The notes: generated by a model not told the origin, from the letters alone. A stretch of DNA of 64,000 nt from Taenia hydatigena (GCA_036345935.2 JADWOT020001826.1:107001-171000), one strand, 5' to 3'; positions 27,600 to 41,369 are shown, numbered from the stretch's first letter. Numbers and translations: made by a program.

Positions 27600-27857
27600 T
27601 TAGCCCGCTTTGACACAGTATTGTGGGTATCTTAGGCAAAAGCGGAGACGATTAAAATGTTTGACTGCTTCAGCAACCTTCTTGACAGTATTTTTAAATG
27701 ATTTCCATACAGCTAGCTTGAGGCCTTCTGGCTGAAAGTCTTCTTGATCTGCTTCTGCCATCGCCATCAAGGATGCAGCCCTTGTTGGTGGAACAGACAA
27801 GGTGAACACGAGGAGGGAGAATGCCAGTGCTATCAGTGCTGGAAATCTTGCTGCCAT
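27600..27857 (-). CDS. Secreted small cationic peptide precursor (85 aa)
   Basis: An intact single-exon frame from ATG to TAA. Residues 1-27 form a signal peptide: a short basic start, a hydrophobic core at about 7-22, then PPTRA before a likely cleavage site. Residues 28-45 are acidic (five Asp/Glu, no Lys/Arg), like a propeptide. Residues 46-85 are strongly basic, with ten Lys/Arg against one Glu. They begin LKLAVWKSFKNTVKK, which can form an amphipathic helix, and end in a Cys74-LRYPQY-Cys81 loop near the C terminus. This signal, acidic-pro and basic-helix plan with one disulfide is typical of membrane-active host-defence or venom-like peptides, so such a role is plausible but is inference. 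No family was recognised; tapeworm antigen B was considered and does not fit. The ATG is supported by the signal peptide, a TATA-like motif about 60 bases upstream, and the position of the dead paralogue's lost start. Confidence 0.75.
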   Translation of the reverse strand: MAARFPALIALAFSLLVFTLSVPPTRAASLMAMAEADQEDFQPEGLKLAVWKSFKNTVKKVAEAVKHFNRLRFCLRYPQYCVKAG

Positions 27858-27915
27858 GGAGCCTTCCTTCGTCTCTAGGCATCAACTTTGCGATCCCGCA
27901 TCAGTGCAGCGCACA

Positions 27916-27923
27916 CTTAAATA
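27916..27923 (-). promoter_or_regulatory. TATA-like box of the peptide gene
   Basis: TATTTAAG on the minus strand, about 60 bases before the ATG. A start site about 30 bases downstream would give a short 5' leader. The element is partly kept in the dead copy as CATTTAAG (10799-10806), with the following GTGCGCTGCACTGA also near-identical in both arms. Conservation of this segment against a more diverged flank suggests a core promoter. Confidence 0.45.
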
Positions 27924-29110
27924 CGTTCTGAGTCCCTGCGTGGGCGTGTTCATGTGTACAAAACGAAATCAATGACATCCTTGGTCGCTAGGGTGTGCTG
28001 AGAGGTTGTTTATCTATGTAATCAAATCCGTGGTGGGTTTCGGTGCATAAAATATACAAGGTGCATGTAAACTGTCACAACCGGGCGGCAACACTTAACT
28101 AAATGCGCATAGGTCAAACAGCACGACATTTTTACAGGTTTGCGCCAAATTGTATGCATTCTTTCCCAAAATCATACCTTAAATTCCAAAAAAGTATCTA
28201 GAGCGTGCTGGACCAATTTATCGAAAAGCTGCTTTATGAGTGTATTAAGCATTTATACTTGACTTCGCAGGAGCGCAAAACTTGGCGTGTATGTATAGCA
28301 TTGCACACAGCGCTACTTGACCAATGTCACTAAAAACATTCCAACCAGATCAGGCATTAGACATCTAAAATGGCTAAATCTCTCTTATTAAGAACCAACA
28401 AAACCAATTAAACGCGCCTTTAAGATAAATAGGAATCCATACAGCCTCATTACTGCATCTCGAATCAGCGCGCTGCCAGCAACCAGTCTGGCACAAAACA
28501 TGTATAGCATAGGCCAAGAGAGAGACTTACCAACCAAGTCTAGAGGTGAATGTTTGCACACAGCTGCAAAGGAGGATAGCTGCTATCAGATAGTCAAAGA
28601 GGGACAAACAGGCAGGCCAGTAATCGGCGAAATCGTTGGTTGAAAATCAAAAATGTGCTAGGCGAATTTCCTCTTAGATCCACTCCGACATGGTCCGCTC
28701 GATCTAACTTCCCCTCCCGCCATCGGTACCATGTTGCGTGCATTCTCCGATCATTAGTTTTTACTTCACACTTATCCATTGTTAGTTAATTTTTAGCGCA
28801 ATAGGACATTTTAGTGAAGTTGACAAATTGGGAGATAGGAATGCGAATAAATTCGAGGTGGAAGATAAATTTACACATTTGAAATGGTTGTAAGCTGACC
28901 TCTCTGTAAGACAGTTGAGTAGGCCATGATCTAGCCAAATCAAAGTGCACAACTTTAACAAATGCATGACTAAATGAAATCAGATGTAATCTCAATTTTT
29001 TTCATCGCGCTCTCTAGACTCTTCTAATTCCATTAAAGTAAAAATTTACTCAGGAATCAGGGTCGTAGAGGACAACTATAACGACTTCTTTGTTAATCCG
29101 CCAAGCCTAT

Positions 29111-32100
29111 TTAGATACCCTCTTCCGTTTCTCATTAGATAGCTGCATGTTTATGTGGTGATTCTCCTTTTGAGTGGGCGAAACCACGACGCTTTAAGTG
29201 GCAGGTGGGTAAGTGTATGTGAAGGGCGTGACGCTCAGCTACTTCCACTAATATCTTTACGTAACCACTTCCTCCATGCGACACCACTTCAGTAAAAATT
29301 AACAGAGTAATTAGCAAAATGCGATGACAGCAATCTGTGCATTTCAAATATACCTCGTCCGGACTAAATGTAGTATATGCCCACATTGAATCCGACTGCC
29401 ACGCAGGCGATTACCATGCAGTTTGCTTATGATGAAATTTCGAAAGTCAGGATTGGAGGAAAAGAACTGCTTAGGATTGCAAGTTTTTTAATAATAGCGA
29501 CTCAACTTCCGATCTGATTTCATTGCGCTGTAAGAAAATTTCGGTTTTTAGCGCAAATAATCGAGTTTCGTTCGATTATCAGTAAACAAACATAAAAACT
29601 GCAACTTATTAAGGCGCACACAAGGCAAACAAAATTAATGCTCGCTGGTAATATGGACTATTTTATCTTATAAAATATAGGCAGTACACCCAACTACGTG
29701 TCAAAATAAAGGGCCTTATTGCTCAAAAGTGGCACTTGCCAATAATCCTTGGGAGTCACAGAAAGGAAGTGATTGGATCTCTCCTATTATCAGATTCCAT
29801 CGGTCACGTAAAAATTTTCTCCACCTTACTGCTGTCAATATTTTATTTAATTTAAAACCACTTGATAAACTCTAATAAGTAAGTTTTTCCTGTAAATTAG
29901 AGTGTTCTAATATGCCCATGGAGGTTTATTGGCATGTTGTGGCTTAAAATGTCTTCTGCAACCATCGAAAGAGCTTGGATTTTACTCACACACTGTCTAA
30001 GTAGCATTATCTACAATTTACGCTGGCAAATGATGGGAAGTATTTTACTGATGCCACAGATCCATAAAATCATCCTTGAATTTTTGGCGTTGTTAAGGAC
30101 ATTTTGAGGCAAGGCAAGTTGACACACTGAATTGTTATGTTTCAAATCCAAGCGCTTAGCTATCAGATTGACTCGCTTCATTGAAGCACACATAACTTTA
30201 ATGCCCATAACTTTATTTTTGCTTGTGTTTCATTTGACCAGGGTTAAGTCAAACATATGTAGCGCAGATTTCATGCTTCGTCCGGATTAGAAGTAGGGAT
30301 GATCCGCAACTCTAATTATTTTATACAATACAAAACCTAATTGCTAATTGCTGACTTCATGTTTATAAGCAAAAGCAATTAATTGAGCTTAATTATTTGA
30401 ACTGAACCGCTAACATACAACTTAGTACTCGCATTAATCGGGGTAAGATAATTTTCATTTCGGATGACTTAAAATTTGGTTTTCGTGCAAACGCCTCGAA
30501 ACACATTGGTGTATTTTAAGGCTTCCAGGCATAGAAATAGTGACAGTTAAGTGTAAAGGCGAAAGCATTTGTCCTCAAGGCCTTACAGCATTCACTAAGC
30601 CTGCACTTCCATTCTCTAAAATGAAGATAGAATATGCTAGTGCACTTCCTCATTGAAATGCCGCAGTGATAAAGCCTTACTTAAAGGCCCATAAGTAGAA
30701 GGAACGCATTTTACTAGTCAAACCGGTATCGTGCTAAGGACTGCTACAGTTCTATTCGGTTACCCATTTCGCAGTGTGTATTCATTCCTCTTATTTAACT
30801 GAAAACCATCTGATGCATTATTTTTTGCCGGAACACAAACAAAGCGGCTAAATGCGAATGTTTACTATTTGCCGTTATTAAAGATGGCACAGCAGAACCT
30901 GCGTGCTGCATGTGCAATTGTAAATGCAGAAAGGATGTAATTACTAGTGACTAGGCACAGAATGTTTGAGTATGCCATAAAGATTTTGTGCTCGTGTAAG
31001 CTGATTTGCTTCCACTGTCAGATAGTCTAAGGATTTGCGTCTTTATTTCTCATTTTGCAACAGACATCCTCACTGTTGCAGTTCGCCCACTTATTGACTT
31101 CCTTTGACCTTCTCAGCTTCAAACCACTTCGCTCACCTCAGTCCTTCTGCTTTGATTTCTCCTTCACTTGGCACTCCCTTATAGTACATGTAGATAACCT
31201 TGCCTACGCAGTGACGAAGCGTATCCGTACAGACCTCTAGTACACTTAAGTAAAGGAACTGCACAATTGCCATCACAACTGATTTTTACCAACCGTCGGC
31301 TTCCTACAGCCCCAGACACCTCGGTATTGCTACTAGGTTTCATTTTCCCACCCATCTCATCAAATGAGACAATGATATATTCTTAGAAATAGTGGCTTGC
31401 CATAAATTTGTGAGTAAAGGTTTTGCTTAGGTAACGTTTGCCTTAAGGCCTTTAGACTCAAAAATTAATGCGTGCAACACAAAAGATATTAGTGCCCCTC
31501 TATGTGCACAGTGAGTCTTTGAGAGGTTTCGCACAGAATTTAAATTGGCGCTCTCAACTTCCACATCGCTGCAGCTCATCGGTGTCAACTCATCAATTAA
31601 CCGACAGATCAATAAGAACAGCTCTTATAAAGTTGTTGTGTATTGGTTAGATTACTAAAAAGTGGATAGGATACAGGGCACTTGGAATCACAGCGACGTT
31701 TCACAGCCATTCTTATTAGAAGAGTAGCCAGGTGCTATGGTAAGGGCGGCGACAAGAAAAACCAACTTAAAAGAGCAACCCTTTGCACCTTTCATACTAC
31801 ATGGCCAGCTTTTAGGTGTAGCGGAGAGAAAAGTCTTCTGCTGCAGACATCTTTGACGGTACAGTTCTACCGCTGGGCAGTCAGTAGCAAAACTACATCA
31901 AATCCGTTCACCAATTTCGATTGGAGTGCGCCTTCCGTAAAGCTATCCTATGTGAGTATTTTGAATATAACTATCAAATGGTGCCAACGCCATGAGCCTG
32001 GCAAGCTACGTCCAGAAAGCTGTTTTGAAAATGGCTTTCAGTGAATGAATTGGCTATGCTTCGACTAAAAGTAACGTACAATTGCAGCCTTGAGCAGTGT

Positions 32101-35100
32101 AAAATTAGTGCGTTTCAATTTATATGTCCTGACTTGGTTTACAAGGCACAAAGTCATTCCTACAGAATTTGTTGAGAACAGATGTTGTTCTTTGGGTTTT
32201 GACTTCTGTCGCACAATTAAGATGGCATTAAGACATGTCATTCAGGTGCATGGCGCAATGCGTCAGCTGCCAGCAGATGTTACGAGACCACCCGCATTTG
32301 GGGCTCTTTTGCGAACATTTGAAAAATGTTTTCGCTAGCAATGCGAAAACAGTGCTGCACTCACACCAGACATGAGTTGTGACTTATTTCCACATTTCTT
32401 AGGCAATTAATGTGTGGAGGCTCTCAAGGCCTCTTTCTAGTTAGTCTAGTTAGTTATTATTTGTGCACTTTGCCTCGAGTCTTGTCAAGGTGGTTTTACC
32501 AATATTTTGGTTAATCATAAACTACTAATACATACGCCTTCAATTTTTATCTACTTTGAGGTAAAAATGACTTCGGTTATGCATTTTCCTGATGTCAATT
32601 GTGCGCGGTAATTAAAGATGTCTCAATTTGGTTATTTGAGAATAATGTGAATTAAGGCAGCATGCATTCGTGCAAGTGGTGTCATTTAATGATGTTTGCT
32701 CAAAGGTCCAAAGTACCTTCAAGTCACTACATAGACTAAATAAATCATCACAGCTACTATATAAAGACTCTAGTACGTATCCGTTTATTGGGTGTTCACA
32801 ATAATTTAATGGTGAGCAGTAGCACAGAAATGAGGGATTGAATTCGAGAAGGATAACCTACAACAGGCAGACAAGGGCATAGGGCAACACCTACTGCTAC
32901 TTTGTAGTGCGCTTTATTAACCCTCAGAGAGGGTTTATTCCCAAGTAGTGGGTCTTTTAGAGCATAATGGGTGGGCAAATTCCGTGTTCAAATAGAGCGT
33001 TGATCCACCTACTAGTCCTAACAGATGCAAGCTGCGAAATTCCCGTTTTGTTAAAATGCGAATATTATTTGTGCATAATTTGTCGTCTCGACCCACTGTA
33101 TAGAAGTGGTTCTGTGAAGAGAGTTTTCGCTATTTTAGTTGATGGTGTGTCATGGCAACATGGTGCTCCTTTCATCCTACTCGCTACTTGAATTATCCTA
33201 GCCTCTTCTGTTGCTAAGAATACGTTTAAAGAAGAGGAATGATTCAAAATTTGGATGGTTTTTGACGACAAAGCAGAGCACAAGGCTAAATCTGGTGTTC
33301 AAAAGTATCGTGCGTAGTTTTTGTCTTTTTCTAGGGAAGAAGGCAGTAGCGCTACTTCTATTGCAGCAGATTCGGTGCATATCTCTCAAAATGAGCCATT
33401 TCACACTGTATTGAGTCGCAGATACATCGATTTTGCATTTATTTATGCCAGTAGGGCCAGGGAGACGGGCTTCAACTCTGACTGTAAAAATTTCGACGAT
33501 CGGAATATCTAATGGCCGCCACTAGAGGAATCAGTTACGAATGAATAATTGAAAGCATTGCTGTCAAGTTCCCTAAGTGCGATTGAATTTTAATACGACG
33601 GTGCATTCAGGCTGAAGTGAAAGCACGTAAGATCGAGACAGTGCTTACTCAATCTACCATCTTACATTAGTGATCACATTATGTGGACTGACGAATCTGC
33701 TCCTCCGCAGGTAAGTTATTCATAACCTTCGGTCCCATCCCAACCCTAGTAAATTTTACCCATGTACCGATGTCACCAGACAAAGACTACTGAGCATTAT
33801 TTCGTTAGGGTCGCTATTTAGCCTCTGTGTTGTGGCAGCTCTAAGGGACGCCATTCCTCATAACCGGTGGTGTGCATTCACCTATGTACAACAGCCGGTG
33901 TGGTCAGTAGTTCACTCACGCCGATTTTAAGGGGAATGTTAACGAGCAACCGGTGGCGAAAATGTGTGTTTTGTTTACTTATTTTCCGCATTGTTTTCTT
34001 TAGTGAATCATAGATCGCCAAAAGAGGCAAGTTTCGTGTTCCTGGCAAGCGGAATTAAAACAATCTCATACAGCTGATGAGGCACATCAGTTTTTGCTGA
34101 AGCACTTTTAAGAGAACATATAATGTCTGACGTCGCGAGCAATAAGTCTTTACCTCTGTCCGTGGGTAATGTATAAGTCAATTGCCTTTCGAATGAGAAG
34201 GAAAATACCTGTTTTCTGAATTGACGTATTAGAGAAGTACTTAGGTGCTAGGTCGTGGAGGATAATTTGCATCGGGCATCGAATCCACAATGCCTGTAAG
34301 TAACCAAAAGGTTTCAGAACTGCCTTTTCGTTACGTCTTTCTACACTTAGTAAGTAGAATTGGCTACCACCACAGCATTGCACTGTTAAGTAGACAAGTG
34401 ACATTAAGCAATTAGTTGCGTGCCAGTTTTGACAGTAGTTCCATGCCAGCTTGACATGTGGCTACCTCAGTTCACACTATGAGGATTGAAACACCTTTCA
34501 GAGGTGTAGGCGATAAAGGGTTTCTATATTACAGGTAGACAGCTAACAGAACAGCCCCAACTCAGTTCTCTTCTGCCGAATTCACTTAACAATCAATTCC
34601 TTTTTATCTGTCAGCATAATTCACTGTATGCCTACTCAGCAGTAAGTCAAAGGCCGATTATTCTCCCCGCCTTGCCACTGCGTAGGTGACGATGGGGGAT
34701 AATCGTATCTCATTCCACTAATGCTCACTAATGCAGCTTGTGTGAAACCGGTGAGAACACCTTCACACAAAGTATTGCGCATGTGAGTTAAATCAACAGC
34801 AAACATTTCACAACGCTTCTCAAACCAGGCAGACGTGATCTTCAGCCGCCTCTTCAACAGTTACCTTACACTTATCAGTAGAAAAGTGCCTTTTAGTGGG
34901 GCCCTTATTCAAAGGGGTAGGAACGTGTTTCCCTCACATTTGAGCCTTTGATAGCATTCACACTTTAAGTAAATCCCTTCCGCCTCTTCAACCGATCAAG
35001 TTCCGAGAGCCTTCATCAAGGCTTCACAAAGGAATTGACGACATGCAGACTTATCCACACATTCGTAAATGAGTAGCCTCAGTTGGTAAAGATAATTTTT

Positions 35101-38100
35101 TAATCCACCACCGCTCAGTGATAATAAAATGTTAAGTAGAGTAGTAACGAAGTCAGAAAAGCAGACCTGCTTAATTGTTCCATGAACTTGTCAGAAAAGT
35201 AGCACTAATATGGAAGCTGCCGCTAAAGCATAGTAGACAAAGACAACTATCAATTTGAGATCGAAAGCCTTTGCGCCCCGTAGTCGAGTTGTCATCCCAC
35301 CCGACAATCACTCACTCGTCAAGGCCACTAAGTGAGTTCATAATGGCCAACACATTTGCTCCCTTGCGAACAAACTTGTGAGAACACACTTCGTTGCATG
35401 CGTGTCATGGAGCCATGGATGTGGGGCTCTCTCCTGCTGCTAAAGCCATCTTGACGTTTGGGCCAAATCACAAGCATTTATTAGCGGTCCAAGCTATCTG
35501 CTTCCTTCAGATTTGTCAGCGAACCCAATTCTTACAGTTAATTACTTTCTGGTCGACAAAGATTTAGCGCATCCACTTTATCGAAAGGAAAGGGTGATGG
35601 TCGCGCATGGTCTGCTGCGGTGTCTGCGGTGACCTAGGAGGGAATTCGATATGTGATGATCATCGTGATTTCGCTTAAAGAGCATGGAAATGAGGTTGCA
35701 CAACTTAGTCTCTCGTGAAACAGAATGAAAGGAATGTAAGGAATTTCGACAAAGTGTCTGGAATGTGTTTGCTTAAATAGAGCCATCCGTTTAGTCAAGA
35801 CCATCGCCTTTTAACCTGTGATCAGGGAAAGAGACATTCCTTATTTCATAAATTAATCAACCATCACCCTTTTCTTTTAATAAAGTAGAGGCATTAAGTC
35901 CTTGCCGACCAGAATGCAGCCACGAGAACTTTACCCACTCGAATTGGGTCTCCGCTTCGAATGCGATGATACCCGCGGTGCGTCATAGACTGGATACTTG
36001 GCTTTTCAACTTAATATGTGTTAGTTGCTGGTGTTCATGTGGAATACTAGGAGTTTTTAAGCTCAACATGAGACACGATATTTAATCTAAGACACCGTTA
36101 ATTGTTGCTATCGTGTTTGGCAGTAAAGTTATCGGAAGCAACCCAATTGTGCTACCAGTGAGTAACTTATACCATGGGATGTCAGTTGACGGATGGACAA
36201 AAGACTTGAATCCCATTCGTCTGATCGCACATGTTTTATGGAACCCTTAGCAGCTAAATCCAAAAGCGATTTTTTTCTTTCCATTTGTTTATTGCTTAGC
36301 AAATATTTAAGTGTTGTGCGTGTCACGTGGTCCATGGAAGTCTTGCAGAGTCTAGTAAGTGGTCAGCTGTCAAATTGGGGTTTTATTGCTGTGAACTAGT
36401 ATAGACAATTCATGCTGACAAATCCATCAATTAAAGAAAACTGGAGCGACTCTGTCAGCATCTTGTGCATTCATAATTTTTTGCTTTAGCCGCTTTAGCA
36501 AGCTAATCTATCATAGCCAGCATATAAAGGTTTTTCTCTTGGTTTACAATGGAGAACATTCACTATATACACTTACTCTTTATCTTGTGGAGCCTGCAAG
36601 CATATCTTGCAGGTCAGGTCATCTACCACCTTCCCTTCATCCACCTGGTTCACACAATTGCGCGATTTTCGAAGAATTGTTTGTACCAATGCGTCTAGGC
36701 TCACTGAGCATTTTCTTGAGAGATTTATGAACATCCTGCCACATCCGTGTCTCTCTTATTTTGACTGCCACTGGTCTTGCTTGCAACTGAACTACTTAAT
36801 GCGCAATCAATTAGTTTTTAACAAGTTAATATTCCTAAAGTGTGCATTTCGTTGCTTCATTTCCATCTCAAATTCCTGGTCGCTACCCTCCTTTAGCAAG
36901 ACAAGTTGTTTTGCTTGGTGAAGCTGGGATGATTGCGAATAAAATTTCCTGACGCATTATCTAGGTGATGGAAAAATTAATGCACTGCATATGGAAATGA
37001 AGAAATGTTGGGAGTACAACGAACAGACAACAGCACATGTGTTTTTCATTTGAGGCGTTGCTTACATGCAAACTAAGAAGAGAATCTTAATATCAAGGCG
37101 AGGGTTCCTGATAAGATTGGGTGAAGCTAGAATGCTGAATGTAATGGGACATCCGCTTGTGAGTACCTATTGGTGTCATTAAGCGCACTATGATTTCCGC
37201 TTCCCCTTTCTGCGGTCATTCAGTATCTACTAAATTAGGAAATGTCCGCATTAGCATTTCATTATTCAGTGATTTGGCCTAAGAATGGTCGCCATACATT
37301 CAAAATCACTCGGAACGTGCAGCTTTTTGAGGAGTATCCGAAAAATGTAATGCACGCTGTCACACATCCTTGTAGGTCCTAAAAAAGTAGTCACTATTAA
37401 AAAGTAGGCAGAGCGATTTGGAGAGCACCTGCATTCACCTGCTTTATGCCAGTCCATCATTTTCCTTGATGTTTTACAGGATTGGCGAAATTATTGCCAT
37501 TGCATAAATTCAAAGCTTTTCGATTCTGGAAGACAATACAGCCCTTTAGTCGAATGCTTTGCTGAAGACGAAGCCCACTACATAATCATGAAGGAAAGTA
37601 ATAGTGGTGGCACCATTATTGGAGCCAGGCGAAGTGCCGTTCATTTCGCACTTTGACAATTCATCAACTTCTTTAAGCATTCGTAATGGAGGTGGATTAG
37701 TTTGTGCATTATTCATGAGGTGTATGCACTGACGATTTGACTCCAGATTCTGTTGTGTAGGTTGAAAACAACAGGTCTCTTGCGCGAACTCTACGACCGA
37801 TTTGACTTATTGCGGCAGAAGCAAAGCGACTTCAATTAAGGTAAAATTAAGGTAGGGTTCGTGCAGGCCCTATAATAACGCAATTCTAATGCTGCCTCGG
37901 ATGCGACCCGTTCATTCTGCATTTCAAAAAAAAAGTGCTTACGTCTACGTATGCTTGAATCGGCACCTTTCCATGATATGAAAAGTATGGAGAACCTGGA
38001 GGAGACTCGGTTAGTAAACAAGCCTCCGTTCTAAAATAGTCTAAGTCAACACGTAAGCAAAAATAATTCGAGCAAACGTAAATTGTTTGAAGTAATTTTC

Positions 38101-38640
38101 GAACTTATGCGTATCTCTTTTCTGGTGAAAACACATAAGTTTTCTACCTTTAGTTTGCAGACAATTACATTCGTAGTAGCAGTGTTTAGCGCGGACCTTC
38201 CATATTTCTAGGCGGTTGTGTCGTGTCTTAGTTACGATAGCAGTTTGATACAGGATTCTTTGAATGTTTACTGCGATTTTATGCCACGCAACCGGAAGTT
38301 TTTAATGGAAGGTTATGGCATGTCCTCTCCTTTTGTAACGCGAAATTCAAAAGAGCATAAGTTTTTAGCAAGTGATTGCCAAAACTAGTTAATCATACGA
38401 ACCGTTAAAGCTTACTGGTGAAGCAGATGACTTAGAAGGCCATTTAAGTGGCTGATTTGGTGGTTGATGGACATTTGAGTGAGTTGATGGTGGATCGCTG
38501 GCTGTCAAGTAATACAAATGAAGCCTGACTGCAACCAATGCTTTCGTTAGGAGTCTTCGATAAGCGATGGACACACAGGATTGAACTAAGGTGGCAGAAG
38601 AATGATCTTTTGCTTTTAATGACAAATTTAAAAGGCGTCT
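29111..38640. other. No recognisable gene
   Basis: Long AT-rich tract. The largest frames are 31682-32044 (plus, 120 codons, with a possible donor TAT|GTGAGT near 31960) and 32090-32338 (plus). Neither matches a family I know. A strong donor consensus CCGCAG|GTAAGT is at about 33711, but no convincing open exon precedes it. No repeats or RNA genes were recognised. Confidence 0.45.
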
Positions 38641-38904
38641 TTGCTTGCCCGTAAAAATGCAACTGATCCGTCATTTCTGAGCGACTTGCTGAATCTTAAA
38701 TTTCAAAAACTTGCTCCCGTGAGTGAGCAGTTACGTTGTTTGATAAATCCACAACCAAGTTCCCTCTCTGGTGCTTTAGACTTTGGCATAAATTTCTCGA
38801 ATAAAAAAGTAATTGTTGACGTGTTAGCAGCTGTGTGCCTTGTATCCGTGAACTGCGACCAGCCTCTCTGGAAGCCTAAAATGGTCAAAGATTTATCACA
38901 TTGA
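38641..38904 (+). pseudogene. Possible formin FH3-domain fragment
   Basis: The 88-codon frame contains NKKVIVDVLAAVCLV, which resembles the FMNL/DAAM-type formin FH3 pattern in which a short Asn/Lys segment precedes a helix ending LAAVCLV. Upstream, LRCLINPQPS sits where formins have a CLRAIMN-type helix. Formins nucleate actin filaments, and FH3 mediates dimerisation and autoinhibition. After the LAAVCLV helix the similarity stops and the frame closes at 38902, so this is at most an exon fragment and probably decayed. The match rests on one short motif. A chance resemblance is possible, and no other formin domain (FH1 or FH2) was seen. Confidence 0.35.
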
Positions 38905-41369
38905 CTCAGAGTTGCGCCTTTAATTATTCAAAACTTTAATCACGTAGACAAAATCTTCAAGCTGACAAACTTAACATAAAATCCCTTACACGATCGTCCC
39001 TACAAGGCATTCAAGATTTCTAAAGCCGCAGAATGGAAGTGGTCTGTTAGTGACATCGCAAGCAAAAACATTAATAGGTCAGCATCTCAACTACTACCAA
39101 TGCAATACAAATGGCTTTTGACAAAACTTAAAGTTTTCTGTTGGCAAAAGCTGGCATCTTTTTGATCAGACTGAGAGATATAACGAGTAGCTGTCCATAT
39201 TAGCAGCCTTAGTAGAGCTGTTTGCCTACCAAACTATTAATGTGAGCCAAGATCCTTTTTAACAATGCTATTATAAAAACAGCGACCTGTGACTAAGTCG
39301 TGCAGATACCAAGATTGAACAGATTATTTTAGCGTTTAGTTATCAGCAAAGATCAAACAACACTACCCAAAGTATCACACAGCAGACTAAGTTATGGTGG
39401 CAGGATTGCATGCAGAACCAGGACACTGGAGAGCTTTCAAGGTAGACGTCTATGCTACTGAAATCAAGGCAACCAAAAGGTATTCAAATATACGAATGAT
39501 TAAGATTGTCACCGTTACAAAAATCCGCACAGTGAAGAGTAATAATATTAGTTCTACAAAGAAAAGGCTACATTAAATGTATCCTTTATGAAACTCGTCA
39601 TTACTTTACGTAAAAATAAATATTTACCTATTCTCTCAGAACAGGACACATGGATAAAAATAGCAAGCAAAATTCTGCCTATTCTACCATCTAGTGTCTC
39701 CACTGTTACGTATGATTAGTCTACTCTCTCTCATTTTCCTTATTCATAGTGATGGATTACAACGTCAAGGACGGTGTAACAGCCCAATACAGCGAAGGGT
39801 AGAGCAGCATATTGCAGCACAGAACACTATTTCTACCCCTTTTGTCTTAGAGCAACTCAGCCACTTAAAGGAATATGCACGAGAGCAAATTGAGCACCTC
39901 CAGAGCCATTCAACGGCGAGTCCCCTGCTTTAACCCAGATCCTCCTTTGCGCCTTCTAGGCCTTCGCAGAGCCAGCCAAACACTTTCGGCACGTAGATTC
40001 AGTATGAGCTGCATCGATGCTCACTATATAAGGCAAGTATCAAAAACGTTAACAAGCGCAAGTCCTTCTTCGGAGTCGCTAGCTTTCAAAGCTTTGCAAT
40101 TGGCTCTTTTCTCACTTATTCTTGCCCTATGCGATGCCTTGATGAAATTATGCAACAGCTTTTATACATAGCACGTTACTTGCACAAAACCGTTATCATT
40201 TGTCGCAGAACTACCACAAACCTCCTCCCTGCTTGTAGCGATTGATGTCATCGACTGGCTATCCCATCAGTGCTATTGTTATGCTGATGAGAACACGCCT
40301 TATCCGCGCTAAGTGCCAGCTCATTCTTCGCACAAACAATTGAACGGGCTATGATTTCGCTTCAAGAAACCTGGATTTGAAGCCTGAAAGCACATTTGAC
40401 TGGATTTAGTTTGAGCTAACCAGGACTCTGTTCCATCGGCAAAGATTGATGCGAATTTGTACTGCTTTTACAGATCATTTAGCTCTATCACGCTTTTTGC
40501 GTGTAAGGATTAAGAGTGTTACTCCCCTTGACCTTACAGCAAAGTCCTTCTCTGGCTCTTGGGTGCTGGATCCACGATCAACCTATTTAATAGTATGAAA
40601 GTTGATGCTGGAGCATTGGCAAACGGAGAATAAGGATCGACTTGGCATGCGATTCGTTTCTGCTTAGTCAACCAACATAGGGACTGACTGTGCAATTTGT
40701 AGAGATCCAATCACCGTTCTACTCTCCCATCACAAATCCAAAACACATTTTGCATTCGTTTGTAAGTAAATAGGATCATCGATGTATGGCTGTCCAGTGA
40801 TGACCACCAAGATCGGTGCAACAGAGTTCGCTTGGCATCTAGCTTGCAGACCGCTCAAATTAGTAGAAGGGGTTGAAAATTAGCATTTGATCAAATGCCA
40901 ACAGATTTTGTCAGATTCATGCTGACTGCTGACTGAGATGCCTTAAATCATGGCCCAGATCATCACAATGAGATGGTGCTCGAACGATGAAAGCAAAAGA
41001 CTAACCTATGAGGGCAGTTGGTGCTTTTAAAAGAAAAAGGAATTCGCAATACTTTTGGTATGATATCCGATCATAAAATCGTAAAATTAAGCTATTCTGA
41101 TGTTTGTTTCGATTCCCCACAAACAACATTTGTGCTTTAAGGTACAAAGTGCTCCTCATCAACACATAAGTGTTTAATACAGCTAAACAAGGCACTACCA
41201 TCAACACACAAAACTAAAGTCGAAAACTGTCACATTGGTTGGAGACTAAATGTGGCTGGTCGATTTCTTGAGCCTGAGTTGGTGGTTGATTGATAAAGCA
41301 GTCGCTTTGCCTTCCCATAAGAGAGCCTCTTCCTGCACACCGACGCAGCAAATGAAGACCCACTATAAG
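38905..41369. other. No recognisable gene
   Basis: Short unrelated frames such as 39394-39576, 39694-39933 and 39875-40171, with no domain or splice context. The right part is the 3' flank of the kinase gene on the minus strand. No AATAAA lies close to its stop. Confidence 0.5.

Larger units (their letters stand above)
27095..29110 (-). repeat. Inverted segmental duplication, arm B
   Basis: The reverse complement aligns with 9840-11645 over its length. The landmark order is the same: upstream block, GTAAGT at 28525-28530, TATA-like motif at 27916, coding block, AATAAA at 27375, and a 3' flank ending near the GTCGTAAAATG-type segment at about 27100. Arm B is about 200 bases longer because of indels. 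About 15.4 kb separates the arms. This arm has the working-looking peptide gene. The upstream parts of both arms contain open frames that do not correspond between arms, so I read them as non-coding. Confidence 0.9.

Noticed and set aside
27600..27857. Tapeworm antigen B (8 kDa secreted lipid-binding family)
   Set aside because: Size and signal peptide fit, but the charge layout, the Cys loop and the lack of the family's characteristic helices do not.
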